The translations under genes and the position numbers were made by a program. Positions 38,293 to 50,700 of a stretch of 64,000 bases of DNA are shown here, one piece after another. Location of the stretch: the NCBI RefSeq assembly GCF_000814765.1, contig NZ_JWIC01000001.1, positions 124,001 to 188,000 of the forward strand. The letters are read 5' to 3'. The notes under the pieces are model-generated. The model was given only the letters and a program-made list of their open reading frames with translations, was not told the origin of the DNA and made no database searches. The stretch is from Pseudoalteromonas luteoviolacea. GTDB taxonomy: Bacteria; Pseudomonadota; Gammaproteobacteria; Enterobacterales; Alteromonadaceae. The stretch's first letter is position 1, and each line of letters opens with the position of its first letter.

Positions 38293-40776
38293 TTAATAGT
38301 CTTGTATCGACAAGGATTTATTCTCAATATTCAAAGGTTGTTGTGCATATTGCGCTAACCAAGCTTCAAAATCAATTTTTGACATAGGTTTACCTAAAAA
38401 GTAACCTTGGCCCAAGTCACAGCCAAGTGCCGCTAAGGTATCTAATTGTAGCTGGGTTTCGATACCTTCGGCGATTACTTTTATACTTAAGTTGTGGGCC
38501 ATGGTGATGATGGTCTTAACGAGTTGCCTTACTTGCTCGCTGGTATGCATATCAAAAATAAAGCTCTGATCGATTTTAACCACATCAAATGGATATAAAC
38601 GCAGATAATTTAAAGAAGAATAGCCTGTGCCAAAGTCATCCATTGACACAATCACACCGAGTTGATGAAATTCAAACAGGGCATCTTTAACCAGTGCATC
38701 CCCAGTCAGTAAAACCCCTTCTGTGATCTCTAATTCAAGATACTGAGTGTCGATTTGGTATTTGTGGATCATATGGCTTATGGTATTGACCAGATTGGGA
38801 TCTTTAAATTGCCGAGGGGATAAATTGACAGCAATACGGTATGGAGTTGGGTGTAATGTTTGCAAATAGACGATTTGTAAAAGGGCTTGCTCCAATACAA
38901 ACTCACCCAGTTCAATGATATACCCTGTTTGCTCTGCCAGAGGAATAAACTCCGCAGGAGAGATCCAGCCTAACTCTTCATTATGCCAGCGAAGTAGCGC
39001 TTCTGCACCGACTACAAAACCGTTGGATAAATCGTATTGTGGTTGAAAGTAGACTTCAAACTCTTGCTTAGCAAGCGCACTGCGCATGTGCTCTTCCAGT
39101 TTTAAACGGCGGTTTAGATCTTGGCTCATACTTTCGGTAAAAAATGAAAAGGTATTGCGACCCATTTGCTTGGCGCTATACATGGCGGAGTCTGCTTTTC
39201 TTAAGAGTTCGTTGGGAGAGTCTGCGTCATCAGGAAATACAGCGATACCTAAACTCAAAGAGATTGTAAATGCACGTTCGTCAATCTCAAATGGAGAGCG
39301 AAACAATTGCACGAGCTTGGTCGCGATGGCGGTGATATCGTGATGAGTTTGAATGTCACCAAGCAAGAGAATGAACTCATCGCCACCGAGACGAGCAACG
39401 GTGTCGTGTTTACGCAATGCTGTTTTTAATACATTGGCAGAATGGATCAATACTTTATCACCCACTTCATGACCCATTGAGTCATTCACTTTTTTAAAAT
39501 CATCTAAATCGATAAAGCCGACAGCAATGAGTTGTTGGTTACGTTTCGCTTCATGGATCATTTGCTGTAATCGATCAAGTGCCAAAAACCGGTTGGGCAG
39601 ACTGGTCAACGTATCGTAAAAGGCATGTTTGAGTATGACTTCTTCTTGGCGCTTTTGATCTGTGATATCTCGCACCGCAATGACTAACTTATCTGAGTTT
39701 GGGATCGCATTGAGGCGCGCTTCGAAATGCTTGCTTTGCTCACCGCTTTCCAACTTATAATCTATTTGCGTCAATTGGCCATTTTGCTTAATCGTTGAGA
39801 TGGCTTTTGAAAAGTGTTTTGCTGCATGTGCTGGGAGTATGTCGACCAGTTTTTGGCCGACAAACTGTGTCTCTGGCATCGGTAGATTATCACCATTGCC
39901 GTAATGACATTCTAAAATTTTTCCCTGTTTATCGATGATAAAAAAGATATCTGGTAGGGCAGAAAAAATCCCCTCAAGCATACTGTGTTGCTCTATCGCC
40001 GTTTGCTCTGCATATTTTTGTTGTTTAAATCCGATCTCAAGGGTGTATGAGGCTCTTGCAATGTTGTTTGCCAACTGCTTGAGCTCTCCTTTCCCTTCAA
40101 TCGTGTGCTCACGAATAAATTTAAAGTCTCCCAGTTGGTTGCTGTATCGGATCAATGCAGCGATAGGGCGATGAATAAAATAATAAGTGATGATAAGTGC
40201 CAGCAGAGAAATAAAAATAATAGCCAGTACGATAAACCACGCATTGTGATTGTAGTGAGTCAATAAACGGGCAAAAGTGTCAGATAAGTCATATTGACTG
40301 TAAACAATGAATTTAGGCTCTGGTGATGCATTGTTTTGATTGGTGGGAGCTGACACCAATTGATAAGTAGCCAACATACTGGCCGGTTCATCAAAATAAT
40401 GTACAAACGCTGCAGACGATTGATGCAGCAACACTTTATCGGTAAGCGGAAACAAGGTTTTAGCATTCAGCCCAATGTGTTTTTTTTCTGCACTATATAA
40501 AATATTGAATTGCTGGTCAGCAATGATGATAGTGGAGCGTGGCGCCAACTGCGTTTTGGTACGCAGTACTGCACGAATATCTGCCGTGGGATCAGAACCG
40601 ATAATTTGCGCCATAGACATGGAAGCTTGTTTGGCCGATATCAGTGTTTGTTCGACGATAAAGGTTTTTTTAACTTGATAACTGAAAATAATGAGCACGA
40701 GCGCAAATACAGCTGCGGAAATAGTGGAAAGGATCGTCAACCAAATTTTGAGGTTAATTGAATACGCTTTATCCAT
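38293..40776 (-). CDS. Membrane GGDEF-EAL cyclic di-GMP protein with PAS domain
   Basis: An 827-residue protein. Start is ATG 40776 with GAAGGAAT upstream. Domains: membrane helix 1 (13-33), periplasmic sensor (34-179), membrane helix 2 (180-201), a HAMP-like linker, PAS (about 268-373), GGDEF with intact GGDEF (464-468) and an RKHD inhibitory I-site five residues before it, and EAL with EALLRW (592-597) and DDFGTG (713-718). Both catalytic signatures look intact, so it may make and degrade cyclic di-GMP; net activity cannot be told. In many dual proteins one domain is regulatory. Confidence 0.93.
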   Translation of the reverse strand: MDKAYSINLKIWLTILSTISAAVFALVLIIFSYQVKKTFIVEQTLISAKQASMSMAQIIGSDPTADIRAVLRTKTQLAPRSTIIIADQQFNILYSAEKKHIGLNAKTLFPLTDKVLLHQSSAAFVHYFDEPASMLATYQLVSAPTNQNNASPEPKFIVYSQYDLSDTFARLLTHYNHNAWFIVLAIIFISLLALIITYYFIHRPIAALIRYSNQLGDFKFIREHTIEGKGELKQLANNIARASYTLEIGFKQQKYAEQTAIEQHSMLEGIFSALPDIFFIIDKQGKILECHYGNGDNLPMPETQFVGQKLVDILPAHAAKHFSKAISTIKQNGQLTQIDYKLESGEQSKHFEARLNAIPNSDKLVIAVRDITDQKRQEEVILKHAFYDTLTSLPNRFLALDRLQQMIHEAKRNQQLIAVGFIDLDDFKKVNDSMGHEVGDKVLIHSANVLKTALRKHDTVARLGGDEFILLLGDIQTHHDITAIATKLVQLFRSPFEIDERAFTISLSLGIAVFPDDADSPNELLRKADSAMYSAKQMGRNTFSFFTESMSQDLNRRLKLEEHMRSALAKQEFEVYFQPQYDLSNGFVVGAEALLRWHNEELGWISPAEFIPLAEQTGYIIELGEFVLEQALLQIVYLQTLHPTPYRIAVNLSPRQFKDPNLVNTISHMIHKYQIDTQYLELEITEGVLLTGDALVKDALFEFHQLGVIVSMDDFGTGYSSLNYLRLYPFDVVKIDQSFIFDMHTSEQVRQLVKTIITMAHNLSIKVIAEGIETQLQLDTLAALGCDLGQGYFLGKPMSKIDFEAWLAQYAQQPLNIENKSLSIQDY

Positions 40777-41203
40777 TGTTATTCCTTCACTACCGCGCCT
40801 GTCGTCAAACGCAAATACCTGCTGCACATTAGTTCGTCCATTAATGACAATTGCTGGTGATGCTTGTGCGGCTTAACAAGCCGCTACCACAAACCTATAT
40901 AGCCTTACAGCTAACATATTTGGTGGTTGTCCTACGGTTAGTATAGTTTAATTCGACAGATATAAATGGCCGATTGAAGTTTAAATGATTGACAGCGCTG
41001 GCATCTCAAAAAACGAACGCATAGCAGCGCTATTTATCGTCTGAAAGCAGGTTACGAGTCAAAATGCGTTCATACAGAGATGTTAGGTTAATGGTAGTAA
41101 CACCTTGCTGTATTCAAGAGTGGATAAGATAGCTGTAAAACGACACCGTGAGTTGAAAGGGAGATTACTCAACAAGTGAACAGCTCGGTATCGAAGAAAT
41201 TTA

Positions 41204-41219
41204 TAAAGTTTAAACTTTA
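41204..41219. promoter_or_regulatory. Perfect 16-bp palindrome, operator-like
   Basis: TAAAGTTTAAACTTTA is identical on both strands. It lies about 490 bases before the synthetase start and 430 bases from the GGDEF-EAL start. Such sites are typical of dimeric regulators, but AT-rich palindromes can occur by chance. No regulator gene is visible in the window to match it. Confidence 0.4.
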
Positions 41220-41476
41220 CGAAGGGTTATATCTTATCTGTTTGTTAATTTTTAGTAATTTTGATTTATTTTTTTATTTTGTATGATAGCATCTTAAAGG
41301 CAGTAATAAATTAATAAAGAATATTCTGACTTTTTAGGTAATGAGTGTCGTAGTCTGGTTGTATTGCCTGCATGAATAGCATTTTCTTTTATAAAACTCT
41401 ATAAGTATCATATTTTTATGGTTTTTGGGGTGGTAGTAAAAGGTGTAGTCTATTAACTTAACTTGCAGTGTTTAGT

Positions 41477-41488
41477 GGTTAATTAACC
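41477..41488. promoter_or_regulatory. Perfect 12-bp palindrome upstream of the synthetase
   Basis: GGTTAATTAACC, about 220 bases before the start codon, in a good position for an operator. Chance occurrence in AT-rich DNA cannot be excluded. Confidence 0.35.
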
Positions 41489-41706
41489 TTCATAATTTTG
41501 CACGTCTAAGCGCTGAATCTAGGCCATGTTGGGCATAGGTATTGGTGTTGTTAGTTCGTTGTGAATTTTAAATTGATTAATTTTTTTCAATTTTGTGGTT
41601 AGAGCTAGGATTGCGGTAACAGCCTTCATTGCATAAAACTAAAAGCCTGTAGAGCGGCCAGATCCTAGCACAGAGATCACTTAATCACTCTTTGTGTGGG
41701 CATGGC

Positions 41707-44700
41707 ATGAAAACAGACTTAGTGACTGCGTTAGTTACATTAGCGAATACGCGTGGTGATGATACTGCGTACCAATATTTTTTCTCCGACGACCTTCCAA
41801 GTCAATCTCTGACTTATCAACAGCTAGATCAACGAGCTAGGCAGATTGCTCACAACTTAGGAGCACACTTTGAGCAAGGTGATCGTGCACTGTTGCTGTA
41901 CAACTCCGGGTTTGAATTTATAGAAGCGTTTTTTGCCTGCCTTTATGCTGGGATTGTGGCAGTGCCAGTTTATCCACCAAAAAAGAATCAAAATATCACT
42001 CGATTGCGCAGTATCATTGAAGATGCAGGGGCTAAAGGGGTATTGACCAGTGAAAAAGTGAATGAGATCGCTCGGCCACTGTTTGAGTCCGAAGCAAGCT
42101 TAAATGATCTGGCCTTGTTCACCACAGACTCCATTGAATGCGAAGTTGCAAATGATTGGCAAGCCATTGCAGTCAATGGCGAAGATTTGGCGTTTTTACA
42201 GTATACGTCAGGTTCTACAGGGGCTCCGAAGGGGGTCATGGTGACACACGATAACATCACTGATAATGAAGAAATGATGAAAGTGGCATTCGGCCACAGC
42301 AGTCAAACCCCCATTGTGAGCTGGTTACCGCATTTTCATGATATGGGGCTTATTTTCGGCATTTTGCAGCCTATTTATATTGGTGCACCGGCCTATTTAA
42401 TGAATCCAACTTACTTCTTACAAAAACCATTGCGCTGGCTTAGGTTGCTGAGTGAGTTCAAAGGCGTGACATCCAGTGCGCCGAATTTTGCTTATGATTT
42501 GTGTGTCGATACGATTAAAGAAGAAGAGCTGACAGGGCTAGACCTGTCGCACTGGCAATCGGCTTTGAATGGAGCGGAGCCAGTTCGCGCTAGCACACTA
42601 GAGCGTTTTTACCATAAGTTCAAGCGTTGTGGGCTGCGTAAAGAGAGCTTGTCTCCTTGTTATGGCATGGCTGAAACAACGCTGTTCGCAACCGGAGGCG
42701 CTTTGCTTGTGCAACCGACAGTACTGACGTTGAACAATAACAAAATGCTCGATGGTGTGGCTAAAATTCAGGAGTCTGCCATTGACGATAGGTGCAATCC
42801 TGAGGCGTTGGCTTATCAAGCTGTATCCAGTGGTCATGTTTGGTGCGACCATGAAGTGGCCATTGTATCACCAAATACATTGCGGCGCTGTGAGGAGGGG
42901 GAAGTCGGAGAGATTTGGGTAAAAGGTGCCAGTGTCGCAAAAGGCTATTGGAATAAGCCTGAGCAAACTCAACAAACCTTTCACGCGACCATCGTCGGAG
43001 AAAACGGTGGACCTTATTTGCGCACCGGGGATTTAGGCTTTTTATATCAGCAGGAGTTGTTTGTCACGGGGCGCTGTAAAGATGTATTGATTTTTCGAGG
43101 AAAGAATTACTACCCACAAGATATTGAACTCACTGTCAGTGATTGTGATGAGGCACTTGAGAGCAATGGCGGCGCTGCATTTTATATTCATGCAGAGCAT
43201 GAAGATCGATTGGTGGTGGTACAACAAGTTAAGCGCACTGCGATTCGCAAGCTTAATCATAAGCAAGTGATAGACAAAATCATCAGTGCCATTGTCGAGC
43301 AACATGGTATAGCGCCTTATGATGTTGTTCTGATAAAGCCTGGGCGTTTATGCAAAACATCCAGTGGTAAAGTCCAACGTCAAGAAAATAAAGCGCAGTA
43401 CGAGCAAGCGCGTTTTGAGGTTTTGGCAGCGCATAAATCAGCACAATCGAATGACCAAACAACGCCTTTACCTACACATGAGGTCACTTCTAAAGCGGAT
43501 CCTGCTTTATACAATGCTGCGTGTCAGCTGTTACAAAATATCATTGCCATAGAGGTGGGTGTAGAGGGCACAGTGTTAGATATTGATGCCTCATTTTTAT
43601 CACTGGGCGTTGATTCGATGAAAGCGGTGCGCATTTCTGGTGAGTTGATAGAGCTACACGGCATTGAACTGGAGTCGACCATATTATATGAGTACCCCAA
43701 TATCAGCGAACTGGCGAAGTACCTCTGTCAATTTGATGGAGTGAAAGCGGCATTGAGTGTGTCAGGTGCAGAGAACCTAGACGGCGACACCGATCCCCAG
43801 CGCGCACCAATACAGTCGAAAAGTCAGTCACAAAAAAGCACCGCGTCCAGCGTTAATTGTCGCGACACTGATATTGCTGTTATCGGCATGGCTTGTCGGT
43901 ATCCTAATGCGAACAACTTGGATGAGTTATGGCACCTGCTGATGAATGAGCAGGACGCAATTAGCACGCCGAGTGATAGTCGTCAGCAGTTGTGTCCGGA
44001 GGTGAATGCACAGCGTTTGGGAGGATATATCGATGATATATCTCATTTTGATCATACGCTGTTCGGTATTTCACCCAACGAGGCAAAGCACATCGATCCT
44101 CAGCAGCGCGTATTGCTAGAAAACACCTTTCATGCCATTCAATCAGCAGGGTATATGCCAGCGCAATTGGCGGGGATGAAGATTGGGGTTTATGTTGGGA
44201 TCTCACAAAGTGACTATTTTTCACTTTCACAACAGGTGCAAAAAAGTACCGCTTATCTAGGTACCGGGACTGCGCTGAGTATTGCGGCAAATCGATTATC
44301 GTATTTTTATAACTTTACTGGCCCAAGTTTGGCCATTGATACGGCATGTTCTTCGTCGCTGGTGGCTTTGCACCATGCAGTACAGGCTATAAGAAGCGGC
44401 GATATTCCTCAAGCGTTAGTGGCGGGCGTTAATCTCATTTTAAGCGATGATGTATCGCAAGCATGCGATAACGCGCAGATGTTAGCTATAGATGGCCGAT
44501 GCAAGACGTTTTCTGATAGTGCCAATGGGTATGTACGCAGTGAAGGGGTCGGCTCGGTTTTATTAAAACCCTTATCGCAAGCCATTGAAGATAATGATCC
44601 TATTTATGGTGTGATCAAAGGTAGTGCGGTTAACCAAGATGGCCGCAGCAATGGGATCACTGCTCCAAATGGCCGAGCACAGCAACAAGTGATCAGAGCG

Positions 44701-47700
44701 GCTCTTAGTCATGCGGGTGTCAATGCACAGGCTGTTAATTATGTAGAAGCCCATGGTACTGGCACTAAACTGGGTGATCCCATCGAAGTGTCGGCATTAC
44801 AACAGGTGTACGGTGAGCAGCGTAGCAATCAGCTTATCGTGGGCTCGATCAAAGCCAATATTGGTCATTTAGAATCAGCCGCAGGATTGGCTGGGTTAAT
44901 TAAAACACTATTGTGTTTTAGACATAAAAAAATTCCCGCACAGCGTTATAGTGATGCGCTCAATAGTCATATTCCTTGGCAAAAATGCGCTATTACGGTG
45001 CCAACAACACACACCCCTTGGCCCAGTAACCATGAAGCATTAGGCTTAGCAGGGGTCAGCTCATTTGGCTTTGGTGGCACGAACGCACATGTCATTGTGG
45101 CGCCGCCAATTGCGGCAAACACGTCGCAACATACACCCATTAAACAACCCAGTTGCTATGTACTGCCTTTGGCTGCAAAGTCGCCACAGGCATTGTCAAA
45201 GTGGGTTAAACAATTTGCTCACCAAGCGCAAAATCTGTCCAGTTCGGCATTCAGTGATTTAGTTAAGCAGGTGTCGACATTACCGGCTTTAAAAGGCATT
45301 AAAAAAGCGTTTCACGGTGCTGATTTACAGGCTTTACAGCGACACCTGAGCAATGTGAGTGAGGCTGAGCTCACGCAGCAACCCCCGCTGCGTATAAATG
45401 CGCCACAAACGGTGTTTTTATTTACGGGCCAAGGCTCGCAATATCCGGATATGGGTCAAGCTTTGTATCACGCTGATGACGTGTTTAAAGCCGCCATCGA
45501 TGAGTGTGAATCCTTGTTACTTGTCCATTATGATACGCGCTTGACTGATGTGCTCTATGGCGAACACCAAGCGGCGCTAAATCAAATCCGCTGGACGCAA
45601 GTGGCCATTTTCGCTGTTGAATATGCATTGGCGCAGCGGCTCTGTACGCTGGGGATATCCCCTGATCTATTAATCAGTCATAGTGTTGGTGAGTATGCAG
45701 CGGCATGCATAGCAGGCGTATTGTCTTTGGTTGATGCGATTAAGTTGGTGAGTGCGCGAGCGACACTGATGCATGAATTAGATGCTGGTGGGCAAATGAT
45801 CGCTGCAAGGTGTTCACTCGAACAGGCGCAGTCTATCATTTCAGGCTATGAACAAACCGCAGCAATCTCCGCGTATCATGGCGAGGCCGGAGTAGTATTT
45901 TCTGGCAGTGATGATGCCATTGAACACATTTGTCAGCAGCTAACGAGTAGAGCCGTGCGATTTAAGGCGTTAAATACGGGCGCTGCATTTCATTCACCTC
46001 TTATGGTGCCTATGTTGCAAGCATTTGCTGAGGTTGTAGGCTCGGTTACATTGCATAAGCCAACACTGAATTTTGTCTCTTCAGTGACAGGTCAAATTGA
46101 GCAAGACAGACTGACTGATGCCCGTTATTGGTGCGAGCAAATCACGCACCCCGTGCGATTTGATGCCAGCTTACAGGCATTGGGAGATATGACATCCATT
46201 TGCTTTATCGAACTCGGTCCAAAGCCGATTTTAAGTGGTTTGATCCAGGAAAACTTACCGCGCATTGATGCCACTTATTTATCAGTATTACGTGATAAGG
46301 GAGACGACCGTGAGCGATTGGGTGAGTGTATTGCGACTGTGTATGAATTCGGGGTTGAAATTAACTGGTGCGATTTTTATTTAGCTGAATCAGCACCGCT
46401 TGCTCAGCGCCAAGCTTTACCACCCTATCCATTTGATAAGCATGTGCACTGGATAGGAGAGGCGGATACACAACCCTCTGCACCACCTAGTATCACACAG
46501 CCTCAACCAGCGACTGATGAACTGCATAGAGTGCAAGCCATAGAAGAGTTTATTTTGTCGACGTTGGCAAAGGAACTTGGGATGGATGCTGTGCAAATAG
46601 ATCCACATTTGGCCTTGCTAGAAATGGGGGTGGACTCCTTAATGATAATGCGCGCAGTGCGTATTTTTGAGAAGCAATTCGATTTAGAGTTCCGCGTGCG
46701 GCAGTTTTATGAAGAGCTGAGCAATGTTGCGAGTTTAGTGGCTTACGTCGCGCAACATAGTGACTATCTCGCGTTAGATAGGGCCTCTGTCGAGGACGAC
46801 GCGCTGGTGCAAACAGCGCCGTCGCAAATTGATAGCCCCTCCACGCAAGCGATTGAGCATAGTGTGCTCATTGAGCGTATTTGCCATGCACAGTTACAAG
46901 CTGCGGCGAGCGTAAATACGGAAGCTGCACAGCTCAGTGTTTCTGACGTCACTGCACAGCAGCTAGCGTGGCTCAGACAACAACCAAGCGATCCTGTAAC
47001 GCAAGGGGCGCTGAATGTGAGTGTGGAGCAGATTCCACGTCTGGCGTCAAAACTTGAAGCATCTAGCGAAGCGCGTGCAGACACTGCCGCCGTTTCAGTA
47101 TTACCAGGTTTTCAAGCCAAACAGTTGCAGCGCCAAGCAAGTACGCAGGAGATGCGCCAACATCATGAGAGGCTGAGCCAGCAGTATTGTGCAAAGACGG
47201 CTTCTTCTAAATTACTCGTCTCTGAACATCGCGCCCATTTAGCCGATTGCCGAGCGTCTGCTGGGTTTCGATTATCGAGCAAAGAAATGCTCTACCCAAT
47301 TTTTGCCAAGCGCTGTGAGGGATCACGTATTTGGGATATTGATGACAATGAATACATCGACATTACCATGGATTTTGGGGTGAATTTATTTGGTCATAAA
47401 CCGGCCTTTGTTAATGAGGCCATTGCACAACAGCTAGACAGTGGTATTCAGTTAGGGTTGGCGAGCCCGTTAGCCTGCGAGGCGGCTGCACTCATCAGTG
47501 AGTTAACAGGGCTGGCGCGTGTGTCATTTTGTAACTCTGGCACTGAAGCGGTGATGACGGCACTCAGACTGGCTAGAAATAAAACGAAGCGACAGCGTAT
47601 TGTCCAGTTTGAAGGGGCTTATCATGGTCATTTTGATGGCACATTGGCGGCAATGGCGCCGGATGGAGAACGTGTTGAGCCGATGTGCTCGGGCGTACGT

Positions 47701-50700
47701 CATGAAGCAATTGCGGATAACTTAGTACTTAAATATGGCGATTTTTCAGCACTTGAACAGATCAAACAGCAGGGGCATGAGATAGCGGCGGTATTGGTCG
47801 AGCCTGTGCAAAGTCGTCATCCTGAACTACAGCCATTTGAGTTTTTAAAGCAACTGAGAGCGCTCACACGCACACTGGGGATCGCTTTAATTTTTGATGA
47901 GATGATCACGGGATTTCGTGCTCATCCCGGTGGTGTACAGGGGTTACTCAATATTCAAGCAGATATGGCTACTTATGGAAAAATCGTCGGTGGTGGCTTG
48001 CCTATCGGGGTGGTTGCGGGTAGCAGTGAGTATCTCGATGGTATCGATGGTGGGGTATGGCAATATGGGGATCACTCTTTTCCACAAGCCGATACCACAT
48101 TTTTTGCGGGGACGTTTTGCAAGCATCCGTTGAGCATGGCAAGCGCCGTTGCGGTGCTCAAAGAGATTAAGCGCCAAGGCGTTGAGTTACAAAACGAGTT
48201 GACGCGCAAAACCGTGTATTTACAGGACCAGCTGAACGCATTCTTTACTGAACAGGCGATCCCGATCTCGATAAATACATTTACTTCGCTCTTTCGTTTT
48301 CAATTTAGTCAAAACTTAGATGTCTTCTTTTATGAGCTACTTAATCGTGGTGTATTTATTTGGGAGGGCCGCAATTGCTTCATTAGTGCTGCGCACAGTG
48401 ATGCAGATATTGCGTTTGTTATCGATGCGGTTAAAGAGAGCGCACTGGCGTTAAAGCATGCAGGCTATTTTGGCCGAGACGAACAATCAACCCAGTTGGA
48501 AACAACACACAAAAGCGGCTGTTTGCTCACTCAAGGTCAAAAGCAATTATTAGCCTTGGCATTGCGAAGTCCAAATGGTGCTTTTGCTTATCATTTGCAG
48601 GCCAGTGTGAGTTTAGTGGGCGCATTAGATGTGGAGAAGCTCAAGCGTGCAGTAGGTCAGGTAGTGCGGAGTTTCCCGTTGCTGCGCTTTGGTGTCGATG
48701 TGGCTGAGCTTACCCATGTGATGCGTAACGAACCTGAACTAGAGTGTGTGTCTATTGCTCCGGGAGAATCGGAGGTTGAGGTGACACAACGTTTGTCAAA
48801 ATTGCGCTACCACACATTTGATTTTGAGGATGACGGCCTGTGTCGATTTTATTTATTGACGGATCATTTACATCGTCACTGTTTGAGTGTGGTGGCCCAT
48901 CACATTGTCTGTGATGGCATCTCATTACAATTGATCTTGGCAAAAATAGCACACAGTTATTCTACAGGTGAATCCATAGCGTGCCCAAGCGCCCCGAGTT
49001 TTGATGATTACACGCGCGCGGTGACAGAATATGCTCAGACCAAGATTTATCAAGAAGACGCGCAGTATTGGCAAGCGCAGCTATCAGCGAGTGAACAGTT
49101 AGCACTGCCTCTGAGACGAGATGCAAAAGCCCAATCTAATTATCAAGTTAAACAACTTCGGTATGAACTCAGTGCGCAAGCAGTACAAAACCTTCAATCT
49201 GTTTCACAGGCACAAAAGTGTGGCCTCTTTGCGACCTTATTGGCGTGTTATGTGGCTTGGTTACATAAGCTATCTCAACAAACGCGTATTGCGGTGAATG
49301 TGCCTGTGTCAGACCGCCAATTACTTTCTCCCGATGTAGAAGCGGAGGTCTTAGATGAACATTTGTTGGGCTATTGCACTAATATGTTGCCACTACAATT
49401 GGATGTCACAACAACTATGACGTTTGGTCAATTGGTGTCGCAGGTGCAAGACAAATTGCTCACAGGGTTTGAGCATCAACATCTTCCTTATGCCCATTTG
49501 TGTGAACAAGATTGGATCATGCCAAGTACGGTATTTAATTTCGATCGGGTGCACGCGCTCCCCGAATTCAGTGATTTGAAACTGACTCCGATGGCAAATA
49601 ATACCTGTTTTGGTCAATTTGATCTCTCCTGCAATATTTTGAATATCGCTGAGCAGTGGTGGCTTGAACTCGACTATCAAAGTGATAGATATGATGATGA
49701 GATGATAGTGAGTTTTGCGCAATCTTGGTTAACCATGGCGGCTCACATCTGCGCTGAGCACACGCTTTTAAGTGACTTATTTGCGTTGCAAAAAGAAGAG
49801 AATTATTGCGATATGCTATCCCTGCAGCTCGTCAACTCTAGTGCGTGTTCGGGATATGATATTTTGACCAAGATGCTGGGTCAGCAGGTGTTAAAAACAC
49901 CACAAAAAATTGCGGTGGAAGATGATTTAACACAGCTGAGTTACCAACAGCTTGAAACGCACTCTAATCAATTAGCAAACTACCTCATCAGCCAAGACAT
50001 AGGCAAAGGCAGTCTAGTGGCGGTCGCAATGTCACGTACTAGCAAGTTGGTCGTTGCTTTACTGGCGGTATTAAAAACGGGGGCCGCTTATCTACCCATT
50101 GATATCACTTATCCGCAGTCTCGAGTGAGGGACGTTCTGTCAGATTCTCAAGCTGATTTACTTCTGTGTGATGCTCCATGTGCAGAAATAAAGACCATGA
50201 TAGATACAAACATGGTGTGCCTTGATATCGACATGGAAAGTAATGCGATGTCGTCGAGCCCAAGCACACAGCCAAATTGTCACATTGATCATGAGCAGCG
50301 CGCTTATGTGATTTACACATCTGGCTCAAGTGGTCGGCCTAAAGGTGTCGAAATCACTCATGGCGCTTTGGCAAACTTTCTTAACTCGATGCAAGATAAG
50401 CCCGGTATTGTGCAACAAGATCGTGTACTGGCCATCACGACTATGGCGTTTGATATTGCGGCCTTGGAGTTATTCCTCCCATTGATTTGTGGCGCGACCA
50501 TAGTGATTGCCAGTGAAGCGTCGTGCAGTGATCCGCTGGCAATCGCCGAGCTCATTGAGCGACAGCAAATCTCCTTTATGCAAGCAACGCCCACACTATG
50601 GAACCTGATGGTCCAAGCTGCACCTAGTTGTGTGACTGGACTAAAAGTATTGAGTGGAGGAGAGCCGTTAGATGCCAGTTTAGCTAACAAGTTATTGGAC

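Larger units (their letters stand above)
40777..41706 (+). other. Long non-coding region upstream of the lipopeptide synthetase
   Basis: 930 bases between the divergent GGDEF-EAL gene and the synthetase start. The middle (about 41220-41600) is markedly AT-rich and poor in open frames. Two perfect palindromes stand out and are listed separately. No tRNA, riboswitch or small gene with a good ribosome binding site was found. The promoter of the synthetase operon should lie here, possibly with a long leader. Confidence 0.55.

Noticed and set aside
46764..47084. 106-codon minus-strand frame inside the synthetase linker
   Set aside because: Ser/Ala/Cys-rich antisense frame over the Gln/Ala-rich linker between the ACP and the aminotransferase domain; no start signal or motif.
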